64,000 nucleotides of DNA, taken from the NCBI GenBank assembly GCA_009667805.1, contig CM019069.1, forward strand, positions 60,257,422 through 60,321,421, written 5' to 3'. Every line of letters starts with the position of its first letter. Position 1 is the first letter of the stretch. Source of the DNA: Leptobrachium leishanense. Its lineage: Eukaryota > Chordata > Amphibia > Anura > Megophryidae. This document shows positions 1-11,412 of this stretch, piece by piece. The position numbers and the translations under genes were made by a program. Under the pieces are notes generated by a model. That model was not told the origin of the DNA. It ran no database searches and saw only the letters and a list, made by a program, of their open reading frames with translations.

Positions 1-409
1 CGCTGGAATCCAGACGCACCCTTCATGTTTCCAACATGGTGTTTAAGCGCTTTTCTGGGAAGCTGCCACCCTACCTGAATAGACAGCTTCCCCCAGCAGC
101 TCCCTCATCCTATAACCTCCAATCCAGGACCAGCACCTTACTTGCAATACCACAATACAAAAAGAAAGTGGCTCGGTCCTCATTTTCCTACAGAGCACCG
201 CAATTATGGAATAACCTCCCAGACACCATCAAATCTTCCACCAGTCTTAAGTCACTCAAGAGCTCCTTACTAACATACCTCAATACAGAATGCACCTGTA
301 AACATGTAACATAGTGACTATATTACTTACATATTTATTTTCTGTGTTAATCTGTATATTTGTGTTTAATATCATGCATTTTATTACTTTGTATTTCTGT
401 AATGACTAA
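1..409 (+). mobile_element. 3' end of an L2/CR1-like LINE with reverse-transcriptase C-terminus
   Basis: An open frame from the window edge to 314 encodes the tail region common to non-LTR retrotransposon polyproteins (SYRAPQLWNNLPDTIKSSTS followed by LKSLKSSLLTYL). An AT-rich 3' UTR follows. The UTR is interrupted at 410 by a MITE and resumes at 838. Not a host gene. Confidence 0.75.
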
Positions 410-834
410 GGCTAAGGTCAGACGAAAGCATTTTTAACGTGCGTTTAACCGCACGAAATCACGGCCGTGCTAGCAGCAAATGACGTCCAATGCCGGGTAA
501 CATACGAAGAACGGCCGCACGAAAGTTCGTCCGCGCAACGCAAGTAGCAAACAAACGCATTTTTTCTAGAACGTCAAACCGCTACTACTGACGTACAGAG
601 TGTGCTGCGTCCGCATAGCGGCGTGTGTGTGATTAGGAGACGTCAGACGCTGCACACGTCCGGCCAACATCACGTCCAGACGCAAAAAGGGTTTTATTGA
701 TGATCCGTACAAATTCACGGACGAAAATGCGCATCGTATGACCGCTATCGCGTATTCCGTGAAAAAATGCGTCCATTCGTTCGAACGCACTTTTTCACGG
801 ACAACGCGACAAATGCGTTAGTCTGACCCTAGCC
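410..834. mobile_element. GGCTAGGGTCAGAC-type MITE, TAA duplication
   Basis: Inverted ends GGCTAAGGTCAGACGAA and GTCTGACCCTAGCC; direct TAA on both sides (407-409 and 835-837). A 3 bp TWA duplication fits PIF/Harbinger. It is inserted in the LINE 3' UTR. Confidence 0.75.
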
Positions 835-837
835 TAA

Positions 838-950
838 CATTTCAATGCTCTTGAACCCAGGACATACTTGAAAACGAGAGAAATCTCAATGTATCCTTCC
901 TGGTAAAATACTTTATAAATACATATGCTGCAAATAAATCCAAAACGAAT
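838..950 (+). mobile_element. LINE 3' tail, continuation after the MITE
   Basis: It contains the tail ACATACTTGAAAACGAGAGA and CTCAATGTATCCTTCCTGGT, followed by AT-rich ATAAATA sequence. The same tail appears on the SINE at 1641-1840 and in fragments at about 25985-26045 and 50690-50760. Confidence 0.7.
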
Positions 951-1640
951 CCCAAGTGACCTGCCTTGATTTCCTTCCTCCACAATATGAATTAGACATG
1001 TTGCAGGGCTGTACTCTGCACTGCATGACCCTAATCTGTCATCCTAACATTTGACACAGCCAATAATCATGAAAGAAACTGAAAGGTAGTGTCACTGGGT
1101 GTATTTGGCAGCTATTTATACAGTGTACAGAATGCAGACAGGGAGCCGTACAAGGAAGTCTCGCCTTTAAAAACGTGATAAAAATTAAATAAATACCCAG
1201 ACACAAACACATACCACTGAGTGTCAAAGTCCTACCTATACACGTAGGAGCAGAGTAAAGGTTTGCTTGCAAACTAGCACCCAGATATGTTTCTCAGAAT
1301 TACAAACACAATAAATATCAAACAAAACAGACTAAAGGTAGGATGGAAAAATGAAGGGGGGGGGGTCCTTTCTATAACAGGGGTATTGTTTTTATTCACA
1401 CATTTACAAATCAAGGGGACAGGTAGCCATTGGCTCCTAGATATCTGGATTATGCCACACACATCTACATTGGGGGAAAGCCTTGCCTGGCTCCTGTGTT
1501 TGATATGCATTTGCCATATGAACACTGTGCTGCGTGTATTAAATAGGATCTTGATACGCGCACAGTAATAATGGGTATTACCCCATACTAAAAGCTTGTA
1601 GAGCCGTGCTGAAACATGCACATTATTTTTACTTTTTTTT
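951..1640. other. No feature recognised
   Basis: Between the LINE tail and the SINE. Frames on both strands around 1270-1620 have no recognisable domain. Confidence 0.5.
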
Positions 1641-1840
1641 TTTTGAGAAAGGATTTTACCAGGAAGGATACATTGAGATTTCTCTCGTTTTCAAGTATGT
1701 CCTGGGTGGCGAGTATGTACCGTTAGGTGTCTTGCCCAAAGACACTTACTGGAGAGGTGCTCTTGCTGGGATCAAACCCATGTCTCCAGTTATAGAGCAG
1801 TGATGCTACTTCTACTTCATCCAGCCGGTACTCCGGTATT
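1641..1840 (-). mobile_element. tRNA-like SINE with LINE-type tail
   Basis: Read on the minus strand, a tRNA-like head (GCTGGATGAAGTAG, B-box-like GGGTTTGATCCCAGC) is followed by TGTCTTTGGGCAAGACACC and then the tail ACATACTTGAAAACGAGAGA...CCTTCCTGGTAAAATCC. The tail equals the LINE end at 838-920. Confidence 0.7.
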
Positions 1841-1889
1841 TCCAAAGCATATGTATCAGAAGATATGTTTAAAAGGACACTACCCCTTA

Positions 1890-2171
1890 GGCTAGAGTCA
1901 GACGAACACCGCCTGAGCGCACTCTGCGTGCATAATGGACGTACGTACTGACGGAAGATACGGTAGACACCACACGGTCTGTTTTTTTTGACGGACGTAG
2001 CGCTTTTACGTCAAGGCCTAAATGGCGTCTGTTGCCACCTGCGTGGTGCGTGTGCACTTCGGTGCGCACGTACTTCGTGTGTTGGTCTCTATTGATCACA
2101 AATCAATGCTACGACGGACGTTAAACTTTGCGGCGACACGGACGTGATGACTGCGTTCGTCTGACGCTAGC
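1890..2171. mobile_element. GGCTAGGGTCAGAC-type MITE, TTA duplication
   Basis: Ends GGCTAGAGTCAGACGAAC and GTCTGACGCTAGC, with TTA at 1887-1889 and 2172-2174. A shorter variant, closest to the one at 19437. Confidence 0.75.
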
Positions 2172-2387
2172 TTAAGATATCAGAAACACAAAATATATAT
2201 TTTTTTTTAAGCACACAAACACAGTCATATGTACAAGTATACTTGTGCTTGACAAATTCAGGAGTCAGGTGGTCCCGAACTTCTAGAATTTGACATGGCA
2301 CCCAACTTTTTTGATTATTAAGCATATTTATACACAAAATTTTGCCTGGCTCCTAAAATTGTGCAGCTAGCTCCTACACTTCCTGTC

Positions 2388-2617
2388 TTAGAAACATAGA
2401 AAAATGACAGCAGATAAGAACCTTTCAGCCCATCTAGTCTGCCCAATTACATGGATACTTTACCTGGATTTATCTTTTGTTTAGGATAGCCTTATGCCTA
2501 TCCCATGCCTGCTTAAATTCAATTACTGTTTTGGCCTCTACCACTTCTACTGGAAGGCTGTTCCATGTATCCACCACCCTCTCCGTAAAATAATGCTTCC
2601 TGATGTTACTTTTAAAC
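2388..2617 (-). mobile_element. CR1 LINE 3' end, part 1
   Basis: The minus strand encodes HYFTERVVDTWNSLPVEVVE and the conserved C-terminal tail, then the CR1-type 3' end (GGGCAGACTAGATGGGC). It is separated from part 2 (3649-3955) by a foldback insertion that duplicated CTTTTAAAC. Confidence 0.85.
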
Positions 2618-3648
2618 GAGTGAAAGTATACCCAAACAGTATAAATACAGCAGTTCACAGCACTCTCCACCACAACGTGCTAGTATATCAGAAACAAAAA
2701 GCAAAAAAAACTGCAATAAGGTGAATACAACCTTTAAAAAATGGTCGATGGTTTTGATGGCACAGCCAGATGAAGAGTGGATTCCAATGACTAGAAATAT
2801 AGATACACTCTCATAGCAGAATACTGTAAAACATTTAATAATATAAAAAAAAAAAAAGCAAGGAAGCCACTCACAAACAACGTGGCACACGTTCACAAAT
2901 TAGTGTGCATATAAGCATATTTAAAACATCCTTATAGTCACCGCCACCGGAATGCATAAAGTCCACAGGATGGAGACTCCTGGCCAGGGTAGACTCCAAG
3001 GAAGCCGATGTTGTAGTCCAGTATAGTTAGGCAAAAAGTTCTTGCGGACCACCCGGATCAAACGACCGGAAATTCAGGCTCCTCTTCCAACGATGGACAG
3101 CAAGGCGGCAGACAGTAGACACAAACAAAGTAAACGCAGATCAGCTCGACATGTTTCGTCCGTAGGACTTACTCATGAGTAAGTCCTACGGACGAAACAT
3201 GTCGAGCTGATCTCCGTTTACTTTGTTTGTGTCTACTGTCTGCCGCCTTGCTGTCCATCGTTGGAAGAGGAGCCTGAATTTCCGGTCGTTTGATCCAGGT
3301 GGTCCGCAAGAACTTTTTGCCTAACTATACTGGACTACAACATCGGCTTCCTTGGAGTCTACCCTGGCCAGGAGTCTCCATCCTGTGGACTTTATGCATT
3401 CCGGTGGCGGTGACTATAAGGATGTTTTAAATATGCACACTAATTTGTGAACGTGTGCCACGTTGTTTGTGAGTGGCTTCCTTGCTTTTTTTTTTATATT
3501 ATTAAATGTTTTACAGTATTATGCTATGAGAGTGTATCTATATTTCTAGCCATTGGAATCCACTCTTCATTTGGCTGTGCCATCAAAACCATCGACCATT
3601 TTTTAAAGGTTGTATTCACCTTATTGCAGTTCTTTTTGCTTTTTGTTG
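2618..3648. mobile_element. Foldback (head-to-head) Penelope-like element
   Basis: Two arms of about 470 bases (roughly 2700-3173 and 3175-3642) are inverted copies meeting at ACTTACTCATGAGTAAGT. The left side has about 75 extra bases. CTTTTAAAC is duplicated at both borders (2609-2617 and 3649-3657). Each arm starts at the centre with a hammerhead-like sequence. Penelope-like elements often carry hammerheads and insert as inverted or tandem pairs; that assignment is inferred. Confidence 0.6.
3174..3210 (+). ncRNA. Hammerhead-like ribozyme core at a palindrome centre
   Basis: The sequence ATGAGTAAGTCCTACGGACG continues GAAACATGTC. It shows stem II GTCC-TAC-GGAC, GAAAC, a mini stem III (AC-AT-GT) and a GUC cleavage triplet. 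The expected CUGANGA reads AUGAGUA, so the conserved C3-G8 pair would become A-U. The mirror copy is on the minus strand at about 3138-3174. Cleavage activity is uncertain. Confidence 0.5.
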
Positions 3649-3955
3649 CTTTTAAACCTTTGCCCCTCTAATCTAAGACTATGTCCTCTTGTTTTGCTAT
3701 TTTGTTCCCTTTTAAATATACTCCCTTCCTCTACCTTGTGGATTCCCTTTACGTATTTAAATGTTTCTATCATATCTCCTCTGTCTCGTCTTTTTTCCAA
3801 GCTGTACATGTTAATATCATTAAGCCTTTCCTGGTAACTTTTCTCCTTCAAGCCGTACACCATTTTAGTAGCCCTTCTCTGAACTCTATCTTGCTCCCAA
3901 TTTTGACATATATGTGCAAAGCCATGTATCAATATCTCATATAATATTACACACA
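3649..3955 (-). mobile_element. CR1 LINE, part 2 (upstream piece)
   Basis: The minus strand encodes QRRATKMVYGLKEKSYQERL and NMYSLEKRRDRGDMIETFKY, a standard CR1 reverse-transcriptase C-terminal block. It is 5' truncated, as is usual. Confidence 0.85.
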
Positions 3956-4139
3956 GTCTGATCGTGAGGCCTGTGATTGCATAACACAATTATCATACAT
4001 GTCCTCGAACATGTGGGAGAAACAAAGTAAACAAATTAAAAGGGCTTCCAGCCAGCACATTGTAACCGCGGCTCTGTAACCGGTCTGACCCGCTTCTCCT
4101 CCAAAGCGTAGGCAACCACGGGTGGGCACGGACAGCAAA

Positions 4140-4730
4140 GCCCAGTTCGATACCTCAGCAGCTGCTGAATTGCTGCAATGCAGCAATTCAGTTTGCTGCA
4201 GCAGTGTCATTGAAAGCTTTGGATGCAAATTTCGAATCCAAAATGGCCGACGATTTCTTAATGAAAGATTCAGATTGTTTTTCGTATGACTCGGACAACA
4301 GTTGAGGTATATATGATAAAGAAAAGCAGTCAGCACAATTCCGTTTTGTATGCACACACCGCAAATGATAGTTTTCATTGAATAAACGTTATGTTTACTT
4401 CTGAAACAAAATATAAATTAAACTGTAATATATGTCTATGTGCATGGGGTAAATAATAAATAAATATTTTGTGCTTTGGTGAACAAAAAACTCAAAATTA
4501 ACATTGCCGTACTGAATTGTTACTTGCTTCATGGCGGCGGCCATCTTTACTACGTCACACTCAGCTACTCGCAGCATCTCCTCGGGTCGCTGCAAGTGCT
4601 ACGTTAGCAGTGCTGAGTGGCAGAACGGCGTTCAATGGCAAGTTGCTAACTTAGCACTTGCAGCGGCTGAGGTATTGAACGCGCCTCAGATTTTGCAGAT
4701 AAAATCTAATAAGAGATAATTACTCTGTGA
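4140..4730. repeat. Unclassified dispersed repeat, copy 1
   Basis: Shares CAGCTGCTGAATTG, CAATTCAGTTTGCTGCAGC, GCGGCCATCTTTACTACG and the hairpin CTGCAAGTGCTACGTTAGCA / GCTAACTTAGCACTTGCAG with 12240-12700. Both ends have strong hairpins. Confidence 0.7.
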
Positions 4731-6687
4731 CTGTAACTCCTCAGTCACTGGAGAGCCGGCTCATCTGTCAGCTCAGCACAATCCATGTTACTCAATAGAC
4801 GCTTTGTACACGCAATCAGGGCACACTACAAAACCAGTAGGTATAAATGAAGAAATCATGTCTCTGGCATGACATCCTCTACGTTCCTCAATGCCATTTA
4901 CCAGGCGGATGCAGAATAAAAGGTTTTTACATCTACATTTTTTTTATTTTACTATGGTCTTCCTTTATAGTGTGCCATTTACCCAGAGTGACGCTCGAGC
5001 GGTGATCACCGTGTACCATTAGTGTCCAGAGTGTGGTCCAGGGATGGAGGAGAAGGAGTCTTTTGCTGCAGAGTATATGGAGTTAAAGCAGTTTGTGAGC
5101 AGACAGAACCCTGCCTGTCTGCTGGAGCCTGGCCAATGTGCTCTCCCCAATTTAAATTCCCTACCAAAAACCACCTTCCATTGTTCCACCGCCCCGAGGC
5201 TGCTTTTCTTCGCCGACAGGGAAAGCCCTTGCCAGGCGAGCTCTGCTTTTAAATTATGTATTAAGCTCCTTGAAAGTCTAGAGAGACAGAAATCCAAAAG
5301 GCGAGGGGCTGCGTCGATCCGCTCCCGCAGCGGGGTCCCTGATCGTACGAAAAATCCGCATGAAAAAACAAAAAAGGCGCTGTTCCGTCCTCCGTATCCA
5401 TTAATCGCGAATCCGAGCTGCGCTTGATCAGAATAAATTCAACATGCAGGCAAACCGTGCCCTGAGAAGCAATTTTATTAAAATCAACGTACGAGTTTAA
5501 AAACGAGCGTTGAGTCGTATATTACTACAAAACAGGCCTCGCGCTTTGAAACCAGATGAGCCATTTTTTACTCTTAAATTCTTTTTCTACAGAAAATGGA
5601 TTAATATGAAGCTATAAGCTTCCCCCTCTTAATATTATTATACACACATATTGCTGTATTTGTTGTAATTTCGTCTACTTTATTATCCTAAAGCTGTAAC
5701 GTTGTACCATTTCTGTCAAGCGCTACATCACTCGCAATAGGATTGCCAGATCGACCATGGTTTCCTGGACACATAATTTATTCATGGTGATGGGCAGTGC
5801 ATGAAGAATGCAACCCTGAAGCATGTAGGATCCATATACTGCAGATAAGAAACCGAGGAATCGCAGGTGATCTGCTTCGACGAGGCAATGATTTCCCCCC
5901 CTCCCCCTTGCAGCATATGAATTATACACGTCACAAGGGTGAACCTTCTTGGCCTCTGCGTGAATTAGAATTATTTGACCAGGAAAATAGGCAGAATTTC
6001 CAGTGTGGTTATCTAACCAGGGGACTCCTAGGCACCGCCTTAGACGAGCCATCACCATATGAATGTGGACAGCAGCCTTGTTTTTGATTCCATGCCCAGT
6101 TTCCCAGATTTCACTTCTGCTATTAGACTGGCTCCACAGTGAGGCCAGGTGCTCCTGCGGCAGACTCTGACTTCCTTTAAAAGGTGGTCACGCCCCTCAC
6201 TCCATGCTTCAGCATGGAGTGATGTAACATGGGGGTTTCTGTCCACATGCAGTCTGCTCCCCTTGAAGTCAGTATTCCACATTAGTATCACTTCTGGCCC
6301 AGAATCCAGGCAATAATACACAGGAGATCCTTGCAGGTTCAACCCAAAATGGAGATAGTTGATTTTCACTTTAGAATAGGGGGAAGAAAAAAAACAACAC
6401 ACACACAGGGGGAAGGTACAGAAACAATAGAAAAATGGCTTAGGAGTCAGATAATCATCTGAGTGACTTGTTGCTGGGTTGTGTGGGTTGATGGAAGCAT
6501 GTGAAGACAAAGGAATCCATTACTTACAGGTGGGGTGGAGACAAAAGGTTAGATTGCAAGCCCTTGAGCAGGGTCCTCTCCTACTGTTCTGTGAGTGCAA
6601 CTTGCATGCACATGTTATCCTGTCTTATCCATTGCACAACACTATGGATTGGAACTTGTTAGTACTTTATAACAACTTGTAACTGTA
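4731..6687. other. No gene recognised
   Basis: AT-balanced unique sequence. A 127-codon frame at 5044-5427 lacks any familiar motif and splice support. A (CA)n-like run lies near 6395-6405. Confidence 0.5.
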
Positions 6688-7000
6688 ACGGTCAGACGAC
6701 GCGCATTTTCAGGCGTGATTTTGTACGGATCGTCAATAAAACTCTTTTTGCGTCTGGACGTTATGTAGGCTGGACATTAGCAGCGTCTGACATCTCCTAA
6801 TCACGCAAACACGCCGCTATGCCGCAGCTGCGCACTCAGTACGTCAGTACTAGCGGTTCAGCGTTCTCAGAAAAATGCGCTCAAATTCCACTTGCGTTGC
6901 ACGGCCGGACTTTTGTGCGGCCGTACTTCGTATATTGGCCATCATTGCCCGTCATGTGCGCCAGAACGCACGTTAAAAGTGCGCTGGTCTGACCCCAGCC
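6688..7000. mobile_element. GGCTAGGGTCAGAC-type MITE, left end eroded
   Basis: The right end GTCTGACCCCAGCC followed by TTA is clear. The left end retains only GGTCAGACGACGC. The interior shares TCGTCAATAAAAC and GACGTTATGT with the other copies. Confidence 0.65.
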
Positions 7001-7904
7001 TTAGAAGCTGTTATCTGATCTTTTTTTCTCCAGTCTGTGTACCTCGCTCACCAGTTCCTTGCAAACCATCAGTCTCCAGTGCTCCAGTTTGCCTCCGCTG
7101 TTCACGCTGTGCCAGTGTCAAGTTGTGCTTCAGCCGAATCCATTACAACCAGTATATGTGCCCATCCACTGCCTCGCTCGGTTTCCAGTCTTATTCCTGC
7201 CTTGTGTACTTGCGTGTCCCTCAGTCTCCCCTGTGTCTCCTTTACCTTCCTGTATAATTTTTCAGTATACATTGCCTTTTTGTTTATACTTATTGCTCCC
7301 TCCTTTGTATTGCTCCTGTCATAATGCCTAATAAACCCTTTACTCGCACTCCAATGCCTGGCTTCCCCTTTATATTACTGCACGTTGGGCTCGAACATCC
7401 CCCCCCCCATACACCCTGACATGTCGCAAATTAGTACTTTACCCAACAAGGCCTCCTGCGTCAATGTGTGCAGAACGGGTTACTGTTCTGTGCCTAGAAT
7501 GAGCAGTTTGCAAAATGTCTCTTTTTGTAAACATAGTACACACGATTTGGGTGTTTACCTCGCCTTGAAATGGTGAATAAATTATTTGGAATTAAAAAGG
7601 TTCATTGCGTCAGAACCAAAAGCAGAGGATGATGGAGTGTGGAAAAGTGTGGTGTGCATAAAGTCAAAAGAATGAAACCACCAAGACTGAAATTTGAAAA
7701 TTAAAAAAGTTGATTTTGGATTATTGGTGATAATTTTTGAACCTGATATCTTGCCTCCAAAAACAGGACCGGAGGGTCAAGCCTCTTGCCACAAAGCAGG
7801 TGAGGAGGGTCTGACATCTCACCTACAAACAAGCAGGGTAGGAGGGTCAGGCTTTTCACCTCCAAACAGAAAAAGGTCAAGCCTCTGACCTCCAAACAGG
7901 GGGG
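7001..7904. other. No gene; possible old retroelement remnants
   Basis: Pyrimidine-rich sequence from 7010 with AATAAACCC near 7330 could be an LTR or retroelement end but has no partner. About 7760-7900 shows loose repeats of CACCTCCAAACAGG. Confidence 0.35.
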
Positions 7905-8135
7905 TAGGGTGAAGCATGTCTCCAGACCTAAAACCTATTGAGCATTTGCGGGGCATCCTCAAAACAGAAGATGGAGGAGAGCAAGGTCTCCAACTTCCAC
8001 CAACTCCGTGATGTCGTTTGAGAATGGCAGACTGAATCCTGCAATCGCTGAGCAGCAAATCATATCCCCTGTGCTGTGCTTCAGAAATCTGGCAAACCTG
8101 ACCTGTTAGGGGGACCTGAAGACAGGATTGAGATG
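7905..8135. mobile_element. hAT-type MITE, degraded
   Basis: Contains GCAGACTGAATCCTGCAATC and GCTGAGCAGCAAATCATATC, the interior of the 36253 family. Termini are eroded. Confidence 0.5.
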
Positions 8136-8934
8136 AACCACTTGTCTATGGTAAGGCCTGCAATGGCACTTTTCTGATCTGGATTCACAATTTGTCCAAT
8201 GACTGTATTTTACCCTGGTGGAAACCTTATATTGGACCTTGTAGCCCACATCAGGAAAGATGATGCTTAAACTAGCATCCCCCCCCCTTTTGTAATCGTA
8301 CCCTTCCTGTATCTGGTGGGTATTCTGACCTTCTCAAATCACATAGACCTCAATTTTCAAGGCTTTCAGATCTTTTTAATGTTCCTTGGGTGGGTGTTAC
8401 GTGCAACACTAATCAAAGCCGCCGACTTTTGCCGACTGCTCTCTCCCGCCAGCTACGGTGGAGCGTTGGAGACGTCATCGCACTGAAAGCCCGATGAGGT
8501 CTCCTACTTGGCAATAGTCCGCAGAAGCGGGAAATACAAATCCCACTCTGCTGATTGACAGCTGGGAGGGCGGAGTAAAGTCCTCCGCGTCTCTCACCTG
8601 TTTCAGCCGCCCGGCTCAGCGGAAGGGTGAGCAAAGAAAAGGGCATACTTAGGTGGTCATGTTGCCTAGAGTATCCCTTTAATGTGGATTCAGCAGGAGC
8701 ACATTTTAATAAAATGTCCATAGGGTAGGAAATTTCTCCCTGTGCTTAGTTGAAGGCCATTGTTACAGCTGTTTTTCCTAACACTGTCACCTCTTAACCC
8801 TTTCAGACCCAGTGGTTTCAATCTGAAACCACATTCAGATTAAACCACTGGAATTTTCCATATTACATTAGTCTTTAGATAAAGATGTAAATAAATAAAT
8901 AAATTTTCCATTTTATGGGTCTAAAATGGCAAAA

Positions 8935-9110
8935 GGTCTCAGTTAACCGGCTGGATGGAGTAGAATTAACATCACTGCTCTATAACCGTGGAGACACAGG
9001 TTTGAATCCCGGCAAGAGCACCCTCTCCAGGAAGTGTCATTGGGCAAGATACCTAACGGTACATACTTGCCCACCACACAATATTGGCTGTGGTGTCTCG
9101 TGATAAGGTC
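8935..9110 (+). mobile_element. tRNA-like SINE head, same family
   Basis: GGCTGGATGGAGTAG serves as an A-box-like region and GGTTTGAATCCCGGCAAGAG contains a good B box; TGTCATTGGGCAAGATACC follows. The LINE-type tail is missing. It is a SINE, not a tRNA gene, since no cloverleaf 3' end or anticodon arm is supported. Confidence 0.65.
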
Positions 9111-9382
9111 TCTGCCCTTCAACAGTGGCGAAGCAAGTCAAAATCCCGTACAGCACATCCCTCCAATACAACTGTGGAGAAGCAAATCATTTACAAGAAG
9201 CGGGTTCCACCGAACCACCAGGTCGCTGCTCTACAAATCATGGAAAGACGACCTGATCCCATTCAGAAGACACCCACCTGCGAGTGTCCTTGGGCAAGAC
9301 ACCCAACGATATGGATGCGCCTACATCTCATAGATTGTAAATTCTCCTGGGAACAGGGTCCCCCTGAATCAGGTCATCATCC

Positions 9383-9742
9383 AACAATAAGGGAGCAGTC
9401 CTGGTATGCATTGGAACATCTCACAAGTGGTAATTTAAAACAATCAGTGCAATAAAAAGCATATAAATAGTGACAACTGTGTTGCTCCATATATTAAGAA
9501 GGGAAAGGAAAAGAAAGTGCAAATTGGTATAACTATATAATAAGGTCATTCTATTATATAGTTATACCAATTTGCACTTTCTTATCCTTTCCCTTCTTAA
9601 TATATGGAGCAACACAGTTGTCACTATTTATATGCATTTTATATAGTTTTTATAGATTTTTATAGTTTTTATTGCACTGATTGTTTTAAATTACCACTTG
9701 TGAGATGTTCCAATGCATACCAGGACTGCTCCCTTATTGTTA
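9383..9742. repeat. Large inverted repeat (second foldback)
   Basis: Left arm 9383-9540 and right arm 9554-9742 are inverted copies (outer GGGAGCAGTCCTGGTATGCA, inner TTATATAGTTATACC). The right arm has an extra AT-rich insert near 9635-9665. Probably the head-to-head part of a Penelope-like element continuing to about 10.3 kb. Confidence 0.75.
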
Positions 9743-10002
9743 GCAATAGAAAGTGATATCTCACACTGTGGCCATAACGCCGCTGAAACCACAACATGGG
9801 ATTCGGTGGAACGCAAGAAATCGGCTAATGGAACGCACGCCCAAGATGGCCGCAACGCGACGTGATGACGCGGCTCGCATCACGTGACCGCAACACCCGC
9901 GAACCCGGAAGTAACCTTGGAAATCAATGCCCAGTGACTATTATATAAACAGAGACACGTGGAGTGCCCCAGATCCCCTAACTTTAGATTTTATCCTGCA
10001 CA

Positions 10003-10042
10003 TGGACTGAGGAAGGCTTTGTTTATAGCCGAAACGCGTATC
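10003..10042 (+). ncRNA. Hammerhead ribozyme motif
   Basis: The core is complete: CTGAGGA (10007-10013), stem II GGCT/AGCC closing an eight-base loop, GAAAC (10031-10035), mini stem III AC-GC-GT and a GUA cleavage triplet. ATGGA before and TCCCAT after can form stem I with a bulge. It lies beside a large inverted repeat, as in the element at 2618. Self-cleavage is inferred. Confidence 0.6.
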
Positions 10043-11085
10043 CCATATTTGTGACACCCTCCCACCATATTTTAATTTACGTATGCTCTTAACCAATAAA
10101 TCCCTTTTTACCATTTGCATCTGTTTAAGAGCCATTTTTAAACAGCATATGCCCCATATGCTCCGTCTCTCTATTTCTCCTACCATCTACATAAAACAAG
10201 AAGACCACCTGCAGATGAAAGAGGTGAAGATACCCACCGAATAAGCAGTACCACACGCTTACAAGTTGAGCCTGGAACCTAAGGCTCCAACATCGGTGAG
10301 TTTGTTTTGACCTCTACTTATCTTATTCCAACCATTGGTTACAAGTTGCGCTATGAGGATCTCGCTTTTTCTATATCTGAGACGATCGAGCAAACATTAA
10401 GGAAAGGCAGAGGCCCCCAAGAAAACTCTAAAGAAGGGCAGAGGCTACCCTCAATTAGGCCCAAGGCATTCCACACCAGAGCCGGTACATGAGGCTCTAT
10501 AAAGTGTAAGTGTTCCCTTGTCTATGGGCACTTAACTCTGTATCAGACAATATTGCACTATTTTTTTCTTTTTCTGTTCCCCCTCTACTCCTCTCCTCTT
10601 TTTCTCCCAATTTTTTGGGAATCGGGAGTCTATATAGGACTTAGGTGAAGACAGTGCACCAGGACCTCACGTACGCCACTGGACTGTCCACGTGGAGACT
10701 CAACCAGACTACCTTGTCTTCAATACAGAATATATGGTCGGTTGGACTGTTTTTTGCCTTTGCAAGTGATTTGGAAAACGAGACTTGATAATAACTCTTT
10801 GAAAGACCTTCAATTGCACTATATGCACTTATATATGCACTTCATACTCGCATTTGCACTTTATGTGATTTTTGACTATATCAGGACATCAACTGTCACC
10901 TTGCACTATATACCTTTTTGCACAGTGAAATTACTGTACGTAGCTCTATTCACAGTAGCACTTTGGAATAGTGGGAATACTACACCCATTTATTTTAGGC
11001 ATCATCTGTACTAGAATTTAGACCGTATATTGACCACTCTCAAAAGAGACTGCGCCACTAGGACCCCCTCTCTCTTTCCTAATAT
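10043..11085. other. Probable continuation of the Penelope-like element, then unassigned
   Basis: No coding motif. Sequence to about 10.7 kb may belong to the element carrying the hammerhead at 10003. Confidence 0.35.
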
Positions 11086-11412
11086 ACGAAGTACGGCTGC
11101 ACGAAAGTTCAGCCGCGCAACGCAAGTGGCCAACGAACGCATTTTTTTTTTTTAAGAACGTGGAACCGCTATTACTGACGCACAGAGTGGGCTGCGTCGG
11201 CATAGTGGCGTGTGTGCGTGATTAGGAGACGTCAGACGCTTCACATGTCCAGCCAACATCACGTCCATTTGTTATTTATAGATTCGTCAAAAAATACGGC
11301 CAAAATTGCGCATCATATGACCACTATCGCGTCTTCCGTGACAAAATGCATTCGGACGCATCAATGCACTTTTTGGCGGTAGATGTGAAAAATGCATTAG
11401 TCTGACCCTAGC
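11086..11412. mobile_element. GGCTAGGGTCAGAC-type MITE, left-truncated
   Basis: The interior (GCACGAAAGTTC, GCGCAACGCAAGTGG, GATTAGGAGACGTCAGACGC) and the right end TCTGACCCTAGC followed by TAA match the family. The first roughly 80 bases are absent. Confidence 0.65.

Noticed and set aside
36..314. Host gene exon of 92 codons
   Set aside because: The sequence is the usual C-terminus of non-LTR retrotransposon reverse transcriptases and leads into a LINE 3' tail.
2612..3671. The same small protein-like frame on both strands (2612-2896 minus and 3447-3671 plus)
   Set aside because: It is the same arm of the foldback read twice; no conserved domain.
5044..5427. 127-codon open frame on the plus strand
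   Set aside because: No domain, biased composition or splice context; an overlapping frame of similar length lies on the other strand.
8935..9010. Possible tRNA gene
   Set aside because: B-box-like sequence is present, but no complete cloverleaf; the flanking sequence matches the SINE at 1641-1840.
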